Positions 24,753 to 32,392 of a stretch of 53,016 nt of DNA are shown here, piece after piece. The stretch is from the NCBI GenBank assembly GCA_028357285.1, contig JAOMWM010000006.1:1-53016 (forward strand), written 5' to 3'. The stretch's first letter is position 1. Each line of letters begins with the position of its first letter. The notes under the pieces were generated by a model. It was given only the letters and a program-made list of their open reading frames with translations, did not search any database and was not told the origin of the DNA. The DNA comes from Schleiferiaceae bacterium. Lineage in GTDB: Bacteria > Bacteroidota > Bacteroidia > Flavobacteriales > Schleiferiaceae. The translations under genes and the position numbers were made by a program.

Positions 24753-25295
24753 ATGAAAATGACTTACAAAATCTTACCAATTCTAGCACTCGCTTTATAC
24801 TCTTGTGAGCCCGTTGATCCTTCGGATCCAAATGAAGAGGAGTTGATTACGACGTTTAGTGTCGATTTAGTTGGCCCAACATCTACCGCTACATTAAGCT
24901 ATGTCGATATGGATGGTGATGGAGGATCGGCGCCAGTAATTTCCGTTGATTCCCTAGAATCTAATACCGTATATACAGGTAGCCTAACGCTTTTAAACGA
25001 AAGTGTATCACCAGCAGAAGATATTACTACGGAAGTATTTGATGAAGCAGATGATCATCAGTTTTTCTTTTATAGTTCTGGCGAAAGTACATTTACCTAT
25101 AGCGATCAAGATAATGACGGGAATCCACTAGGCTTGGAATTTGAATTAACCACAGGCTCAACAGGGTCTGAGCTTTACACTTTTATTCTTCGACATGAGC
25201 CTATTAAAACTGCGGCTGGAGTTAGCGATGGCGATATTACCAACGCTGGCGGTGAAACGGATATAACAGTTGTTTTTGAAATTGTTGTTAAGTAA
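24753..25295 (+). CDS. Lipoprotein of the putative zinc-uptake operon
   Basis: The 180-residue protein has a signal peptide with lipobox Cys18 (ALYSC) and an acidic, Asp/Glu-rich mature part forming what looks like one or two beta-sandwich domains. I recognise no named domain. A start two codons later (24759) would serve equally well. It is the first gene behind the candidate Zur box, and the next gene, a TonB receptor, overlaps it by 26 bases. Its role is probably to support metal or metal-chelate uptake at the outer membrane, for example as a receptor-associated surface lipoprotein; this is inferred from context only. Confidence 0.7.
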   Translation: MKMTYKILPILALALYSCEPVDPSDPNEEELITTFSVDLVGPTSTATLSYVDMDGDGGSAPVISVDSLESNTVYTGSLTLLNESVSPAEDITTEVFDEADDHQFFFYSSGESTFTYSDQDNDGNPLGLEFELTTGSTGSELYTFILRHEPIKTAAGVSDGDITNAGGETDITVVFEIVVK

Positions 25296-27573
25296 AGTAA
25301 AGCTACTAGTTATTTTGAGTTTTGGGTGGTTGCTTCCAGCAGCTGCCCAAACTTGTTTATACACTATTCATGGAGTTGTTCTGGATGTGCACGACGAGAC
25401 TCCGATGGAGGAGGTTAGCGTATATCTGCAAGAGCTTGGACTAGAAGTTTGGACAGACGAAGAAGGTCATTTCACCTTAGATAACATCTGCTTAGGAGAT
25501 TATCATATCATCTTCCAGCATGTGGGTTGCCCTACCCAAAGATTGCTTTTAATTTTAAATAAGGATACAACTTTAAGGGTTGCCCTTGAGCATCACCAGA
25601 ATATGTTACACGAGGTGGATGTTCATGATCATCATGAAGATGCTCTAGACGAACGACGCCTCGGTAAATTGGCATTAGATGCGAACAGCCATAAATCGTT
25701 AGCTGCAGCCCTCGAACAGGTATCCGGTGTTAGCACGATCGCTAATGGGGCGGATATTGGATCTCCTATTTTACAAGGGCTTTTTGGAAATAGAACGACT
25801 ATTGTAAACAATGGCGTAGTACATAAAGGTCAGCAATGGGGAACAGATCACAGTCCTGAAATAGATATCAACTCGGCAGCAGTAGTTAGTGTAGTATCTG
25901 GTACCGGGATTATTCGTTATCCTGGAAGCCATATGGGCGGAATCGTGGTTCTGCAGTCAAGCCCTATACCTTTTGATCCGCATCTCCATGGTAAAGTAGC
26001 ATCAACAGCAGAAACAAATGGGAGGGGAGGTACTGTAAACACCCAGCTTTATAGAGGTTTGAAACGGCATCAGTGGAGAATAGGTGGCACATTTAAGCGT
26101 ATGGGTGATCGAAGCGCACCAGATTATTTCCTAAATAATACGGGAACGCACCAGAACCATTTAAATGCAGAATTACACAAGCAATTCACCCGGTTAGACT
26201 GGAAGACGTTTTACAATTATTATGGTGCTGAATTCGGAATCTTACGAGGAAGCCATATTGGGAATTTAAGTGACTTACAAGCCGCTTTCACTAGAATTCA
26301 ACCATTTTATACCGATACCGTTTTTTCTTATAACATAAATGCTCCACGCCAAGAAGTCCATCATCACCAATTAAAATCGGCCATCGCCTTTAAACTTCAA
26401 AATGGGGAAATCGAATTAAATACGGCTGTACAGCGCAACCAACGGCGTGAATTCGACATAAGACGCAGTGGTCGTAGTGTTAAGCCTGCATTGAGTTTGC
26501 TACAATACAATATTCAGAATGAGGTGGTTTGGTCGTTGGAAAATAAATTCGAAATGGGCTACCAGTTTTCAGGTAAAAACAATTGGAACTTACCTGAAAC
26601 AGGAATTCTTCCTTTACTCCCTAACTATACGTCATTCACTAATGGCGTTTTTGTATCGTACCGGACTCAGAAGCGTAAATTTAAATTAGAGACCGGCGCT
26701 CGATACGACTACGTAGCACGTAATGTGGTCCGTTTAACCAGCACTCAGCCTCGAGAAATAGAACGTTTTGCAGATAGATACCATAGTGTTGCATTGCTAA
26801 CACGTGGAACTGTCGCATTGGATAAAAAATGGCAAATCTTGGGAGAAATAGCCTTCAAGCAAAGACCCCCGGAGATAAATGAACTGTATTCTTTTGGTTT
26901 ACATCAAGGTGTTAGTGGCATTGAAGAGGGATCGATCGATCTGAATCAAGAGCAAGGTTTAAAAGGGTCATTTCACTTACGCGGACTCTTGGGTGACCGA
27001 TTTCACCTAGATCTAAATGGCTTTGGACATGTCTTTAACGGTTACATATACCTACAGCCGTCTCAAGAGTATAGATTAACCATTCGCGGTGCGTTCCCAG
27101 TGTTCACCTACGAGCAGTGTGATGCATTACTTTACGGTAGCGACGCAAAGCTTAGATTCACTCTAAGCAATCGCTGGATGTTAGAGTCGAATTGGTCCTA
27201 TGTTTTTGCTCGTAATCGTTCTGAAAATTTACCGCTGAATTTTATTCCACCTTTGAGCGGATTGAACGAATTGCACTATGAAATAGCTGAATGGGAGGAG
27301 TGGAGAAATCTCGCCGTTTCTTTGAATCATAGATTTTCGGCGGCGCAATGGAACTGGGATCCTAGTTTAGATTTAGCACCTCCACCGGACGGATATCATC
27401 TTTGGAATCTATCTTTAAGTGGTACTTTTAAGGCTTGGAAAAATGAGCCGCAAATAAGAATTGGTATTGAGAATCTGATGAATACGACCTATCGCGATTA
27501 TTTAAATAGACAGCGTTATTTTGCGGATGCATTAGGACGTAATATTACCTTTAGTTGGTTGCAAAATTTTTAA
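25270..27573 (+). CDS. TonB-dependent receptor, probably for zinc
   Basis: The 767-residue protein has a signal peptide (LLVILSFGWLLPAAAQ), an N-terminal regulatory-like domain (IHGVVLDVHDETPMEEVSVY, to about residue 105), a His/Asp-rich linker (LEHHQNMLHEVDVHDHHED), a plug domain (LAAALEQVSGVSTI, PILQGLFGNRTTIVNNGV) and a beta-barrel ending in an aromatic residue (WLQNF). The His-rich linker suggests a metal ligand, as in ZnuD-type zinc receptors. There is no ATG at the 5' end; TTG codons at 25270-25285 are the only sensible starts, and the gene overlaps the lipoprotein gene, so translation is probably coupled. It is followed by the Zur-like regulator after one base. Confidence 0.85.
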   Translation: MFLKLLLSKVKLLVILSFGWLLPAAAQTCLYTIHGVVLDVHDETPMEEVSVYLQELGLEVWTDEEGHFTLDNICLGDYHIIFQHVGCPTQRLLLILNKDTTLRVALEHHQNMLHEVDVHDHHEDALDERRLGKLALDANSHKSLAAALEQVSGVSTIANGADIGSPILQGLFGNRTTIVNNGVVHKGQQWGTDHSPEIDINSAAVVSVVSGTGIIRYPGSHMGGIVVLQSSPIPFDPHLHGKVASTAETNGRGGTVNTQLYRGLKRHQWRIGGTFKRMGDRSAPDYFLNNTGTHQNHLNAELHKQFTRLDWKTFYNYYGAEFGILRGSHIGNLSDLQAAFTRIQPFYTDTVFSYNINAPRQEVHHHQLKSAIAFKLQNGEIELNTAVQRNQRREFDIRRSGRSVKPALSLLQYNIQNEVVWSLENKFEMGYQFSGKNNWNLPETGILPLLPNYTSFTNGVFVSYRTQKRKFKLETGARYDYVARNVVRLTSTQPREIERFADRYHSVALLTRGTVALDKKWQILGEIAFKQRPPEINELYSFGLHQGVSGIEEGSIDLNQEQGLKGSFHLRGLLGDRFHLDLNGFGHVFNGYIYLQPSQEYRLTIRGAFPVFTYEQCDALLYGSDAKLRFTLSNRWMLESNWSYVFARNRSENLPLNFIPPLSGLNELHYEIAEWEEWRNLAVSLNHRFSAAQWNWDPSLDLAPPPDGYHLWNLSLSGTFKAWKNEPQIRIGIENLMNTTYRDYLNRQRYFADALGRNITFSWLQNF

Positions 27574-27574
27574 G

Positions 27575-27982
27575 ATGACGAGCGAGGAAACACTGGAACA
27601 ATTCAACTTACGAAAAACTAAAATTCGTATCGCAGTATTAGATTCTTTAAGTCAATCTGCAGTTGCACAATCGTATAGCACGATGCAAAATGCTTTACAC
27701 GAATTCGATCGAATCACTCTATACCGAACGCTTCTTACGCTCACCGAATACGGGTTAATCCATAAAGCCTACGAAGAGAATGGAGAGTCATTTTATGCGC
27801 GTTGTTTCGGTTGCACTGGACAGCTGCATAATCATGAACACCTTCATTTAAAATGCTCTTCTTGTGGCGGCGTTGAGTGCGTCGAAATTTCAGACCAATT
27901 AAAATCCAGTCTCGCACAGCTTCCTTTTCAAGAAATAAATATCTCGGCTAAAGGCGCTTGCAAGGCGTGTGCGAGCGCCTAA
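27575..27982 (+). CDS. Fur-family regulator, Zur type
   Basis: The 135-residue protein has the Fur layout: a winged-helix DNA-binding N-terminus with DRITLYRTLLTLTEYGLIHK as recognition helix region, and a C-terminal dimerisation domain with His-rich HNHEHLHL (residues 85-92), the pair Cys94/Cys97 (CSSC) and the pair Cys129/Cys132 (CKAC). The two CxxC pairs form the structural zinc site. It starts one base after the TonB receptor stop, so receptor, lipoprotein and regulator are co-transcribed. With the 7-1-7 palindrome before the operon this points to Zur rather than Fur or PerR, but metal specificity cannot be read directly from the sequence. A weak hairpin (AGGCGCT / AGCGCCT, 27952-27980) overlaps the stop. 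Confidence 0.85.
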   Translation: MTSEETLEQFNLRKTKIRIAVLDSLSQSAVAQSYSTMQNALHEFDRITLYRTLLTLTEYGLIHKAYEENGESFYARCFGCTGQLHNHEHLHLKCSSCGGVECVEISDQLKSSLAQLPFQEINISAKGACKACASA

Positions 27983-27986
27983 GGTT

Positions 27987-28757
27987 TTAAAAAACTAAGT
28001 GTCTGATCGTTTCTCCATTATTCATGAGTTGCTTGAGCGAATCAATACCGATCTGTACATGTCGTTCATCATGAAGTTTAGAATTGACAGCGTCTTTTTC
28101 CATAGTTTTTACTCCATCAGGGACCATAGGCTGATCTGTTACAAGTAGGAGGGCCCCCGTTGGTATTTTATTATGAAACCCGACCGTAAATAAGGTTGCT
28201 GTTTCCATGTCTATGGCATAGGCACGAACCTTTTTTAGGTATTTTTTGAATTTACTATCAAACTCCCAAACTCTCCGGTTTGTTGTGTAGACAGTCCCGG
28301 TCCAATAATTAATATTATTATCACGAATGGTAGTACTTACGGCTTTTTGAAGGGCGAATGAAGGCATTGCAGGGACCTCTGGAGGAAAATAGTCGTTCGA
28401 TGTTCCTTCTCCTCGAATAGCACCAATGGGTAAGATAAGGTCGCCAATGGTATTTCGCTTTTTAAGCCCACCACATTTTCCCAAGAACAAGACGGACTTT
28501 GGCTTTATAGCACTCAGTAGATCCATCACTGTTGCTGCATTTGGCGATCCCATGCCAAAGTTTATTATGGTTATCCCGTCTTGAGTAGCGCTGGTCATAC
28601 TTTTACCTCTGCCTTGAATTTCCGCTCCTGTTAGAGCGGCGAAAATATCAACGTAATGTTGGAAGTTAGTAAGCAGGATGTAGGCTCCAAATTCATCTAA
28701 AGGGACGCCGGTGTAGCGCACGAGCCAATTCGTTACAATCTCTTCTTTTGTTTTCAT
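27987..28757 (-). CDS. amn: AMP nucleosidase
   Basis: Starting at the ATG at 28757 (MKTKEEIVTNWLVRYTG) the protein has 256 residues, the usual length of the short Bacteroidetes AMP nucleosidases; 28 more upstream codons look non-coding. It has the purine nucleoside phosphorylase / MTA nucleosidase fold: INFGMGSPNAATVMDLL, SVLFLGKCGGLK, GDLILPIGAIRGEGTS and AIDMETATLF with the Met-Glu pair that binds the ribose. It hydrolyses AMP to adenine and ribose 5-phosphate in the cytoplasm, controlling adenylate pools. It converges with the Zur-like gene (4-base gap) and is transcribed divergently from the MbnP-like operon. Confidence 0.88.
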   Translation of the reverse strand: MKTKEEIVTNWLVRYTGVPLDEFGAYILLTNFQHYVDIFAALTGAEIQGRGKSMTSATQDGITIINFGMGSPNAATVMDLLSAIKPKSVLFLGKCGGLKKRNTIGDLILPIGAIRGEGTSNDYFPPEVPAMPSFALQKAVSTTIRDNNINYWTGTVYTTNRRVWEFDSKFKKYLKKVRAYAIDMETATLFTVGFHNKIPTGALLLVTDQPMVPDGVKTMEKDAVNSKLHDERHVQIGIDSLKQLMNNGETIRHLVF

Positions 28758-28830
28758 GTCAAATGGGTTTAGGACAAGGGTCGCTCTTGAGATAAAAAAG
28801 ACCCTTAAGTACCTAAAGTTACAAAATTCG

Positions 28831-28845
28831 TACCTTGTCAAGGTA
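28831..28845. promoter_or_regulatory. Palindromic operator candidate between divergent genes
   Basis: TACCTTGTCAAGGTA is a perfect 7-1-7 palindrome in the 105-base gap between the AMP nucleosidase gene and the MbnP-like operon, 17 bases before the latter's ATG. On the minus strand a TTG within it is 17 bases from TAACTTTA, a plausible promoter for the nucleosidase gene. The sequence differs from the candidate Zur box at 24701. Confidence 0.4.
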
Positions 28846-28862
28846 AAAATTCTACCTCGACA

Positions 28863-29810
28863 ATGAAGAAAATCTATTTCGCATTTAGTGCATTATTGTT
28901 TGCTACTGTAGCCCATTCTCAGAGCAAAACGGTTCTTTTAAATATTGAACACAGACTTGGCACAGATACTTGTGCCACAGGCGTTGAGGGAATAAATAAT
29001 TTAGGTAATCCATTTAAACTGAATAGGATCCAGTATTACATGGATGAAATTATTCTAGTGCATGACGGTGGTTCTTCGGATACGGCAGCGGCATTGGCAT
29101 TAGTAGACGGCTTTAGCGAAACCAGCTTAAACTTAGGAACATTTACCGTTGACTCCCTGGAAAGTATTCGTTTTGCGGTAGGTGTGAATACCTCTCTAAA
29201 CCATTTGGATCCAACGACCTATAATCCTAACCATCCATTAGCACCGAAAAGTCCTTCCATGCATTGGGGTTGGACAGCAGGATACCGCTTTATTGCTGCG
29301 GAGGGTTTAGGCGGTAGTACTTTTAGCCAAATCTTCGAATTCCACGGTCTAGGCGATGGAAATTATGCCCATTTGACCTTGCCTACTTCAGGAACGCTCG
29401 TCGCTTCTGATACGCTATTGATCACGATAACGGCAGATTATAATGAGCTTTTCCGGGGTATAAATTTAGGTTCAGGTCCTATTAGTCATGGTGAAACTGG
29501 CGGGGCAGCGCAGACCTTACACAACATCAATAATTACGTTTTCACTTCGAGCGAAGGCAATGCAGCTATGGGATTAACAGAGAAGACTCCTGTTGTTGGT
29601 ATTTATCCCAATCCTTCTAATGGCCAATTCGTTATTGAATCTTCTCAGGTAGGGACTTACGAAGTTTTGGATATGCTCGGAAGAAATATTATGAACGGTA
29701 CCTTAGACCCAGGAACGAATAATGTGAACCTTAATGCAAATGGTTTGTTTATCCTCTGTATCAGCTCTTTAGAGGGACAAACAACGGTACGTAAAATCCA
29801 TGTTGAATAA
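28863..29810 (+). CDS. MbnP-like metal-associated protein with T9SS type A sorting domain
   Basis: The 315-residue protein has a signal peptide (MKKIYFAFSALLFATVAHSQ). The body to about residue 230 matches the MbnP family: RIQYYMDEIILV, 'LNHLDPTTYNPNHPLAPKSP', SMHWGWTAGYRFIAAEG with conserved Trp residues, and FEFHGLGDGNYAHLTL. A T9SS type A sorting domain follows (GIYPNPSNGQFVIE, YEVLDMLGRNI). MbnP proteins are partners of di-haem MbnH enzymes, which oxidise a Trp in MbnP to kynurenine; they are linked to copper. Here two di-haem peroxidase genes follow with overlaps, which strongly supports the assignment. The T9SS tail implies export to or beyond the cell surface. Confidence 0.82.
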   Translation: MKKIYFAFSALLFATVAHSQSKTVLLNIEHRLGTDTCATGVEGINNLGNPFKLNRIQYYMDEIILVHDGGSSDTAAALALVDGFSETSLNLGTFTVDSLESIRFAVGVNTSLNHLDPTTYNPNHPLAPKSPSMHWGWTAGYRFIAAEGLGGSTFSQIFEFHGLGDGNYAHLTLPTSGTLVASDTLLITITADYNELFRGINLGSGPISHGETGGAAQTLHNINNYVFTSSEGNAAMGLTEKTPVVGIYPNPSNGQFVIESSQVGTYEVLDMLGRNIMNGTLDPGTNNVNLNANGLFILCISSLEGQTTVRKIHVE

Positions 29811-30864
29811 AGCACTGTTTTTTAGTATCACCTTACTTGTTGCATTGGGATGTGCGAAAGCTCCCGAGCCTGTATGGGATACAGCGCCTTACCCATTAGA
29901 TTTCGGTGGGCTTCCAGAACCCGAGTTACCGGCTGACAATCCGCTCACAGTGCAAGGCGTAAAGCTTGGACGCATGTTGTTTTATGAAACCCGTCTTTCG
30001 GGGGACAACTCAATGGCCTGCGCATCTTGTCATAAGCAGGAAAACGCATTTACAGATACAAACAGGTTTTCTACAGGTATAGATGGATTCTTGGGGCACC
30101 GCCAAGCAATGAGCGCCGTGAATATGTTGTGGAATACGAATGGATATTTTTGGGACGGCCGCGCACAAAAATTGCGAGATCAAAGCATCATTCCTATTCA
30201 GGATGTATTAGAAATGAATGAAACCATGGAGAATGTGGTTGAAAAATTGGAACAGGATACCCTGTACACGCATCAGTTTTTTAGAGCTTTTGGTAGTGAA
30301 AACATAACGTTATATCGCATCAGTCTTGCGCTGGAACAGTTTATGAATTCCATAGTTTCTTACCGCAGTAAATATGATTTATTCCTGGATGGAGAGGCTA
30401 CCTTCACAGAAGAAGAAGAATTGGGTATGGAGCTTTTCTTTGAAGAATACAATCCATATTTCCCGGAAACTTCAGGAGCGGATTGTGGCCATTGCCACGG
30501 CGGTAAAAACTTTAGTTCTCAGGAGTACATGAATAATGGACTAGACAGTATCTATAATGATGACGGTCGCTATGATGTGACTGGATTAGAGTCGGATCGA
30601 GGTGCAATGAAAGTTACAACTTTAAGAAATATCGAGCTCACGCCTCCTTACATGCACGACGGACGTTTTAACACGTTGGAAGAAGTGATCGACCACTATA
30701 ATGAAGGATTGCGCAATAACGCTTCACTAAATCCTGCCCTTGCCATGACCATGGGAACTGGTTTGATGCTTAATGAAACGGATAAAGACGCCTTAATCGC
30801 TTTTTTAAAAACCTTAACCGATACGAGCTTGATTCAAGACTCGAGGTATGCTTCGCCTTTTTAA
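29800..30864 (+). CDS. Di-haem cytochrome c peroxidase / MbnH-MauG family lipoprotein
   Basis: The 354-residue protein has a lipobox at Cys18 (VALGC) and two c-type haem sites: CASCH (Cys74, Cys77, His78) and CGHCH (Cys229, Cys232, His233). TLRNIELTPPYMHDGRF and LIAFLKTLTD near the end are hallmarks of the bacterial cytochrome c peroxidase / MauG superfamily. It is anchored in the periplasm or outer membrane and would oxidise peroxide or, as MbnH does, a Trp of the MbnP partner encoded just upstream. The start overlaps the MbnP-like gene by 11 bases, and the next paralogue overlaps its end by 17 bases. Confidence 0.88.
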   Translation: MLNKALFFSITLLVALGCAKAPEPVWDTAPYPLDFGGLPEPELPADNPLTVQGVKLGRMLFYETRLSGDNSMACASCHKQENAFTDTNRFSTGIDGFLGHRQAMSAVNMLWNTNGYFWDGRAQKLRDQSIIPIQDVLEMNETMENVVEKLEQDTLYTHQFFRAFGSENITLYRISLALEQFMNSIVSYRSKYDLFLDGEATFTEEEELGMELFFEEYNPYFPETSGADCGHCHGGKNFSSQEYMNNGLDSIYNDDGRYDVTGLESDRGAMKVTTLRNIELTPPYMHDGRFNTLEEVIDHYNEGLRNNASLNPALAMTMGTGLMLNETDKDALIAFLKTLTDTSLIQDSRYASPF

Positions 30865-31801
30865 GTTTCTATTATTCACTTTAATCTTGGGTTCATGCGT
30901 ACCCGATGAGTCTTTTTTTGAAGGGCTTAATACTGCTTACCCCGCAATAGAATACCCCACAGATAATCCCAACAATGCTGCCGCGGCAACCTTGGGGGAA
31001 CGACTTTTTTTTGATCCTATATTGAGTGTAGACTCTAGTATTAGCTGCGGTTCTTGCCATAAACCAGAACTGGGCTTTGCGACTAACGACAGGGTTACAC
31101 CCGGTGTAGGTGGAGCATTAGGCAAACGTAACAGTCCATCTCTTCTGAACGTTGGTTTCCAGCCTTATTTCATGCGTGAAGGAGGGGTCCCGTCTTTGGA
31201 GATGCAAGTCTTAGTTCCATTGGGTGATGCGACTGAAATGGCACATAATGTGGTTGACGCCGTTCGACGATTGAATCGAAATACCAGCTATAGAAATGAA
31301 TTTCTCACCGTCTATGGCGATACGGCCTCTCCTTTTTTATTGGTTCGAGCATTAGCGAATTTCGAACGTACCATCGTTGACTTTTCTTCTCCTTTTGATC
31401 ACTTTATTCAGGGCGATGCTAGTGCATTGAGCAATGAGGCCATCAAGGGAGGTAAATTATTTTATGGGAAGGCAGCCTGCGTTCAATGTCATTCCGGAGT
31501 TTTACTCACAGACTACGGATTTGCAAACAATGGAACAGCCATTGTCGATTCTAGTGATTATGGTCGAGAATTATTGACGAATGAAAGCGGTGATAGGTAC
31601 ATTTTTAAGATTCCATCACTGCGTAAGGTGCAGATGACGTCTCCTTACATGCACGATGGCTCTATAGCTGCGCTTAGCGATGTTGTAGAACAGTACAATG
31701 CAGGAGGCATAAATCACGGTTTTACGGATTCTAGAATTGAACCATTGGATTTATCTGTTGCAGAGAAAGAGCAATTGATCGCTTTTTTAGAGTCACTTTA
31801 A
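30848..31801 (+). CDS. Second di-haem peroxidase lipoprotein of the MbnP/MbnH operon
   Basis: The 317-residue paralogue of the preceding gene has a lipobox at Cys17 (LILGSC) and haem sites CGSCH (Cys67, Cys70, His71) and CVQCH (Cys211, Cys214, His215). The typical PSLLNVGFQPYFMREGG, TSPYMHDGSIAALSDVV and QLIAFLESL segments are present. It is co-transcribed with the two genes before it. Having two di-haem enzymes for one MbnP-like protein suggests divided roles, for example one modifying MbnP and one relaying electrons or detoxifying peroxide; that is speculation. It converges with the cytidine deaminase gene, 5 bases away, with no visible terminator between. Confidence 0.88.
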   Translation: MLRLFKFLLFTLILGSCVPDESFFEGLNTAYPAIEYPTDNPNNAAAATLGERLFFDPILSVDSSISCGSCHKPELGFATNDRVTPGVGGALGKRNSPSLLNVGFQPYFMREGGVPSLEMQVLVPLGDATEMAHNVVDAVRRLNRNTSYRNEFLTVYGDTASPFLLVRALANFERTIVDFSSPFDHFIQGDASALSNEAIKGGKLFYGKAACVQCHSGVLLTDYGFANNGTAIVDSSDYGRELLTNESGDRYIFKIPSLRKVQMTSPYMHDGSIAALSDVVEQYNAGGINHGFTDSRIEPLDLSVAEKEQLIAFLESL

Positions 31802-31806
31802 ACGCA

Positions 31807-32274
31807 TTATCTAGGTAGGGTAAAACTAAATGGTAGTAGACCCTTGACGCCAGTGAATGCCAAAGCATTGTGCGTCTTATTCAGTAAGATCAATTCAAAA
31901 GGCTCCGTTTGTCTCAATTCGGTTTCATGAAGCACTTGCCTGCATGATCCGCAAGGCGCTGCAGGCTCACGCTCGGATTCTCCGGTCATGATGTAAACCG
32001 TTTGAATAGCTTCGTGTGGATGGGCAGCTTTCGCGGCTAAAACCGCTACACGTTCAGCACATAAGCCTGAAGGGAAGGCAGCATTCTCCTGATTCGTGCC
32101 TACAATCATTGCACCTGATTGCATTACTACGACGCTTGATACAGGATAATTCGAGTAGGGGGCATGTGCCGTTTTTAAAAGTGATTCGAGTCGTTCGGTA
32201 ATCTCTTTAGAAAAGACCGAAGTTTTGCGCCAATTCTCATAGGTTCTGTAGTGAAGGGTTATCTGATGCTCCAT
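31807..32274 (-). CDS. cdd: Cytidine deaminase
   Basis: The 155-residue protein has the zinc-dependent deaminase signature: Cys72-Ala-Glu74 (LCAERV) with Glu as proton shuttle, and PCGSC with Cys108 and Cys111 as zinc ligands. APYSNYPVSS and NQENAAFPSG line the nucleoside pocket. It is the homotetrameric type and deaminates cytidine and deoxycytidine to the uridine forms in pyrimidine salvage. It is cytoplasmic and is transcribed alone. Confidence 0.93.
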   Translation of the reverse strand: MEHQITLHYRTYENWRKTSVFSKEITERLESLLKTAHAPYSNYPVSSVVVMQSGAMIVGTNQENAAFPSGLCAERVAVLAAKAAHPHEAIQTVYIMTGESEREPAAPCGSCRQVLHETELRQTEPFELILLNKTHNALAFTGVKGLLPFSFTLPR

Positions 32275-32343
32275 CTAAAGGTGTTTTAGGTCCTTTACAA
32301 GTTACCTTTTATTCAATAACGTAAGCTTCTATTTTACTCAAAA

Positions 32344-32375
32344 AGAAAGGGCACCCCATAGGGTGCCCTTTTTTA
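32344..32375 (-). terminator. Terminator of the dipeptidyl peptidase III gene
   Basis: GGGCACCC / GGGTGCCC with a four-base loop is flanked by A-rich sequence on the left and T-rich on the right, so it can act in both directions. It lies 17 bases behind the stop of the minus-strand peptidase gene. Confidence 0.85.
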
Positions 32376-32392
32376 TTAATTTCATCTAACTC

